Origin: Paraburkholderia haematera
GTDB lineage: Bacteria; Pseudomonadota; Gammaproteobacteria; Burkholderiales; Burkholderiaceae
NCBI RefSeq assembly: GCF_905220975.1
Contig: NZ_CAJNBK010000029.1
Span: forward strand, 17,356-81,355
DNA length: 64,000 nt
Direction of reading: 5' to 3'
Shown: positions 61,215 to 64,000 of the stretch, piece after piece
Position numbering within the stretch: the first letter of the stretch is position 1
Layout of the letters: every line of letters starts with the position of its first letter
Position numbers and translations under genes: made by a program
Notes under the pieces: model-generated
Told to the model about the DNA's origin: nothing
Database searches by the model: none
Seen by the model: only the letters and a program-made list of their open reading frames with translations

Positions 61215-62114
61215 TCATGTCGCCCATTGCTGCTCGATCAGCTTCAACGCGGCGGCGATCGCCGGTTCATCCTTGCGCTCCGCCAGCGTGATAAAGCTGA
61301 GCTGGGTCGGCACCGTGACGCCTTCGACGATGGTCAACGCATGCGCATGAGCTTCAGCGATCGCGGTGGCGTCGCGCGCGAGCGTGAGGCCGACACCTGA
61401 CTTGACCAGATCGAGCATCGACGGCTCCTGATCCACCTCCGCCACCTTAACCGGTTTTACGCCGGCTTCGTCGAAGCAGCGCGACAACAATCGATTGTGC
61501 GCGGACGCGGGCGGCGTCCAGATCCACGGCAGCGCGGCGAGCGAGCGCCAGTCCCGCGCGCCCTTCACGCGATCTTTCCATCCCGCCGGCGCGAGCACGC
61601 GGTACTGAAAGTGCGTGAGCGTGACGGCGTGAAAGATGGCTCCGTCACGGCTATCGTCGTCGGATGGCAGGCCGATGTAATAGCCCACATCCAGTTCTCC
61701 CGCACGAACCTGCTCCAGCACCCAGCCCGACATACCGTGGCGCAAGGCCGTTTCGATGTGCGGCCAGGTTTCCACCAGTTGCTTGAGAAAGCCGCCGAGG
61801 CGCAGGAAAGCCGGATCGAGAATTGTGCCGATCCTTAATCGACCGCGCACTTCGTGGCGCAGCGCCGCCGCCGCGCGCTGCACGTCGCTCGCGGCACCCA
61901 ACGCGCGCTCTGCATGGGGCAGCAGGGCCTGGCCGTCGCGGGTCAGCGAAAGCCCGTGTGAGGTCCGGGTGAACAGCGTCACGCCGAGCGTCTCCTGCAA
62001 ATGCTTGATCTGCAGGCTGACGGCAGGTTGGGTCAGGTGAAGTTGCACCGCGGCGCGCGTGAGATTGCCCTCGCGCGCGACGGTGACGAACGCCCGTAGC
62101 AGAGTGAGATCCAT
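61215..62114 (-). CDS. LysR-family regulator
   Basis: 299 aa. HTH LRAFVTVAREGNLTRAAVQLHLTQPAVSLQIKHLQ, wing LGVTLFTRTSHG, effector domain to the C-terminus. Divergent from mmsA across 133 bp with a near-perfect dyad, so it likely controls valine/propionate-semialdehyde metabolism. Effector unknown. Confidence 0.9.
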   Translation of the reverse strand: MDLTLLRAFVTVAREGNLTRAAVQLHLTQPAVSLQIKHLQETLGVTLFTRTSHGLSLTRDGQALLPHAERALGAASDVQRAAAALRHEVRGRLRIGTILDPAFLRLGGFLKQLVETWPHIETALRHGMSGWVLEQVRAGELDVGYYIGLPSDDDSRDGAIFHAVTLTHFQYRVLAPAGWKDRVKGARDWRSLAALPWIWTPPASAHNRLLSRCFDEAGVKPVKVAEVDQEPSMLDLVKSGVGLTLARDATAIAEAHAHALTIVEGVTVPTQLSFITLAERKDEPAIAAALKLIEQQWAT

Positions 62115-62122
62115 ATCCTGAT

Positions 62123-62137
62123 ATTAGCCCGGCTTAT
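62123..62137. promoter_or_regulatory. Candidate LysR operator upstream of mmsA
   Basis: Dyad ATTAGCCCGGCTTAT, nearly palindromic (T-N11-A type), 9 nt before the LysR start and about 110 nt before mmsA. Confidence 0.45.
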
Positions 62138-62247
62138 AGCGCAGTTGAGCATTACTCATTGGATTTGTCGCCTCGAAGCGCCGTACGCTTGCGTTCATCA
62201 CGCCGGTTTCGGTGGGCGGAAGACATTCATAGGAAGAGGACACGAAG

Positions 62248-63786
62248 ATGAGCGAGACCTATCAGGACGAGACCGTCCGGAGCGAGACGAGCGCACGCGC
62301 GCTGACCCATTTCATCAACGGCAAGACGATCGAAGGCACGAGCGGCCGCTTTGGCGACGTCTTCAATCCTGCGCTTGGCAGCGTGAGCGCACGTGTGCCG
62401 CTGGCGAGCGTCGCTGAAGTAGATGCGGCCGTCGCTGCCGCCAATGCGGCGTTTCCGGCATGGAGCGAAACTGCGCCGATCAAACGGGCGCGCGTGCTGT
62501 TCAAGTTCAAGGAATTGCTCGACCGTCACCATGACGAACTCGCGGAATTGATCACCCGTGAGCACGGCAAGGTGTTTTCGGATGCGAAGGGCGAGGTGAT
62601 GCGCGGCATCGAGATCGTCGAGTTCGCGTGCGGCATTCCGAATCTGCTGAAGACCGACTTTACCGACCAGATCGGCGGCGGTATCGACAATTGGAATTTG
62701 CGTCAGCCGCTGGGCGTGGTTGCCGGTATTACGCCGTTCAATTTTCCGATGATGGTGCCATGCTGGATGTTTCCGGTGGCGATCGCATGTGGGAACACGT
62801 TCGTGCTGAAGCCGTCGGAGCGCGATCCGTCCGTCTCGAGTCGATTGGCCGAACTGCTGAAAGAAGCGGGATTGCCGGATGGCGTGTTCAACGTCGTGCA
62901 TGGCGACAAGGTGGCGGTGGATGCATTGCTCGTGCATCCCGAGGTGAGTGCGTTGTCGTTTGTCGGCTCGACGCCGATTGCCGAATACATCTATACGGAA
63001 GGCACGAAGCACGGCAAGCGCGTGCAGGCTTTGGGCGGTGCGAAGAATCACCTCGTGGTGATGCCGGACGCGGATCTCGATCAGGCTGTCGATGCGTTAA
63101 TTGGCGCGGCGTATGGTTCGGCGGGCGAGCGTTGCATGGCGATTTCGGTGGCGGTCGCGGTGGGGCATATTGCAGACGAACTGATCGGGCGGCTGACGCC
63201 GCGAGTGAAGAGTCTGAAGATTTTGAACGGCATGGAATCGGAGGCCGAGATGGGGCCGTTGGTGACGGCGGCGCATCGCGAGAAGGTGACGGGTTATATC
63301 GATGCCGGTGTTGCGGCCGGGGCGAAGCTGGTTGTTGATGGGCGTGGCCATGAGGTGGCCGGGCATGAGAAGGGGTTCTTTCTCGGCGGCACGTTGTTCG
63401 ACGATGTCTCGACTGATATGAAGATTTACCGTGAAGAGATTTTTGGTCCTGTGCTGTGTGTTGTGCGAGTGCCGGATTTTGCTTCTGCTGTTGAGTTGAT
63501 TAACGCTAACGAGTTTGCTAATGGGGTGTCGTTGTTTACCTCCGATGGTGGGGTGGCTCGGACTTTTTCCCGGCAGATTCAGATTGGGATGGTGGGGATT
63601 AATGTGCCGATTCCTGTGCCGATGGCGTGGCATTCGTTTGGTGGGTGGAAGAGGTCGCTTTTTGGCGATCACCATGCCTATGGGGAAGAGGGTGTGCGGT
63701 TCTACACGCGGTATAAGAGCATCATGCAGAGGTGGCCGGATAGCATCGGCAAGGGGGCTGAGTTCACTATGCCGGTGGCTAAATAA
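62248..63786 (+). CDS. mmsA: Methylmalonate-semialdehyde dehydrogenase (CoA-acylating)
   Basis: 512-aa CoA-dependent ALDH converting (methyl)malonate semialdehyde to propionyl- or acetyl-CoA. Marks: PLGVVAGITPFNFPMMVPCWMFP (intact Asn), GGAKNHLVVMPDADLDQAVDALIGAAYGSAGERCMAISV with catalytic Cys in GERC, and EIFGPVLCVVRV. The general-base Glu is naturally absent in this family. AGGAAGAGGA precedes the ATG. The last ~400 bp become strongly G/T-rich towards the repeat copy. Confidence 0.95.
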   Translation: MSETYQDETVRSETSARALTHFINGKTIEGTSGRFGDVFNPALGSVSARVPLASVAEVDAAVAAANAAFPAWSETAPIKRARVLFKFKELLDRHHDELAELITREHGKVFSDAKGEVMRGIEIVEFACGIPNLLKTDFTDQIGGGIDNWNLRQPLGVVAGITPFNFPMMVPCWMFPVAIACGNTFVLKPSERDPSVSSRLAELLKEAGLPDGVFNVVHGDKVAVDALLVHPEVSALSFVGSTPIAEYIYTEGTKHGKRVQALGGAKNHLVVMPDADLDQAVDALIGAAYGSAGERCMAISVAVAVGHIADELIGRLTPRVKSLKILNGMESEAEMGPLVTAAHREKVTGYIDAGVAAGAKLVVDGRGHEVAGHEKGFFLGGTLFDDVSTDMKIYREEIFGPVLCVVRVPDFASAVELINANEFANGVSLFTSDGGVARTFSRQIQIGMVGINVPIPVPMAWHSFGGWKRSLFGDHHAYGEEGVRFYTRYKSIMQRWPDSIGKGAEFTMPVAK

Positions 63787-63825
63787 GGTTTGGTTTTTTG
63801 CCTGCGGCGGCGCTTGTTGGTTGTA

Positions 63826-63924
63826 TGCCTGCGGTGTTGGCCTTTCCTTGTTTTGTTATCGGTCTATTAGCGTTCCCCCTGTGCGGGGGGGCACCTACTT
63901 TTCTTTGCCTGCCGCAAAGAAAAG
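63826..63924 (-). repeat. Dispersed repeat, copy D (reverse, truncated)
   Basis: Begins TGCCTGCGGTGTTGGCC like copy B, runs through GTTCCCCCTGTGCGGGGGG and into the palindrome (63894-63924), then breaks off within its second arm after GCAAAGAAAAG; the following sequence (CAACCGTATTGG) is unrelated to the other copies. Only about 100 of 240 bp remain. The final 76 bp of the window hold nothing recognisable. Confidence 0.85.
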
Positions 63925-64000
63925 CAACCGTATTGGAAGTCAAGCGGCGAACAGGTGCTCAAGGTAGCAAGTGTCAGAGGCAGGGAGCATTTTGCGCGCA

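Noticed and set aside
1..64000. tRNA, rRNA or prophage genes
   Set aside because: None of the conserved tRNA arm patterns, rRNA blocks, integrases or phage structural genes were recognised in reading the intergenic regions.

Overview
The window is a high-GC bacterial chromosome segment, most like Paraburkholderia/Burkholderia (Betaproteobacteria, Burkholderiaceae). This rests on the gene families and their arrangement: a Wsp-type chemosensory cluster, a type II secretion (gsp) locus with a short gspC inserted on the opposite strand, an L-arabinose ABC operon, phhAB, mmsA, DUF3717, strong G/C bias at third codon positions and typical ATGA/GTGA overlaps. No rRNA, tRNA, CRISPR array, transposase, integrase or prophage gene was recognised. 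It reads as core chromosome with accessory punctuation, mainly a dispersed ~240-bp repeat.

Layout. 1-5.3 kb: wspD(partial)-wspE-wspF-wspR, a surface-sensing system ending in a diguanylate cyclase. 5.4-9.9 kb: an SDR oxidoreductase divergent from a GlxA/AraC-type regulator, then HIT hydrolase, a structured RNA candidate, a small membrane protein, speG and a small secreted protein. 10.1-18.4 kb: a minus-strand operon (ALDH-like protein, araF, araG, araH, L-arabonate dehydratase) divergent from a LysR regulator. The ALDH-like protein has lost all three classical catalytic residues. 18.5-24.9 kb: yaeQ, a VOC protein, a candidate small RNA carrying two anti-Shine-Dalgarno CUCCUCC motifs, ada-alkA, gshA and a lipoprotein. 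25-29.9 kb: DHA2 drug pump, MarR, a small membrane protein and a NodT-type outer-membrane channel.

29.9-43 kb: the type II secretion locus, gspDEF, gspC (opposite strand) and gspGHIJKLMN. It is full of simple repeats, and gspK is separated from gspJ by about 800 bp holding two inverted copies of the dispersed repeat. 43-55.4 kb: lytic transglycosylase, CobW-type GTPase, hupB, mnmC, a CPA2 antiporter, a YbdK ligase, a MarR regulator with a cysteine-rich tail, a class I amidotransferase, an old-yellow-enzyme reductase and a SET-domain protein. Two AT-richer gaps around 48.3 and 51.7 kb share a DnaA-box module. 55.5-64 kb: a two-component system, DUF3717, phhBA with a divergent Lrp regulator, a CYTH protein, and a LysR regulator divergent from mmsA. 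The window ends in a truncated repeat copy.

The most unusual signals are: the triply inactivated ALDH in the arabinose operon; the double anti-SD RNA; the four repeat copies, all of which show A/C-rich sequence reading outward from the same end whatever the coding strand of the neighbouring gene; and the in-frame repeat insertion ahead of gspK. All similarity statements come from reading motifs by eye; no database search was run.
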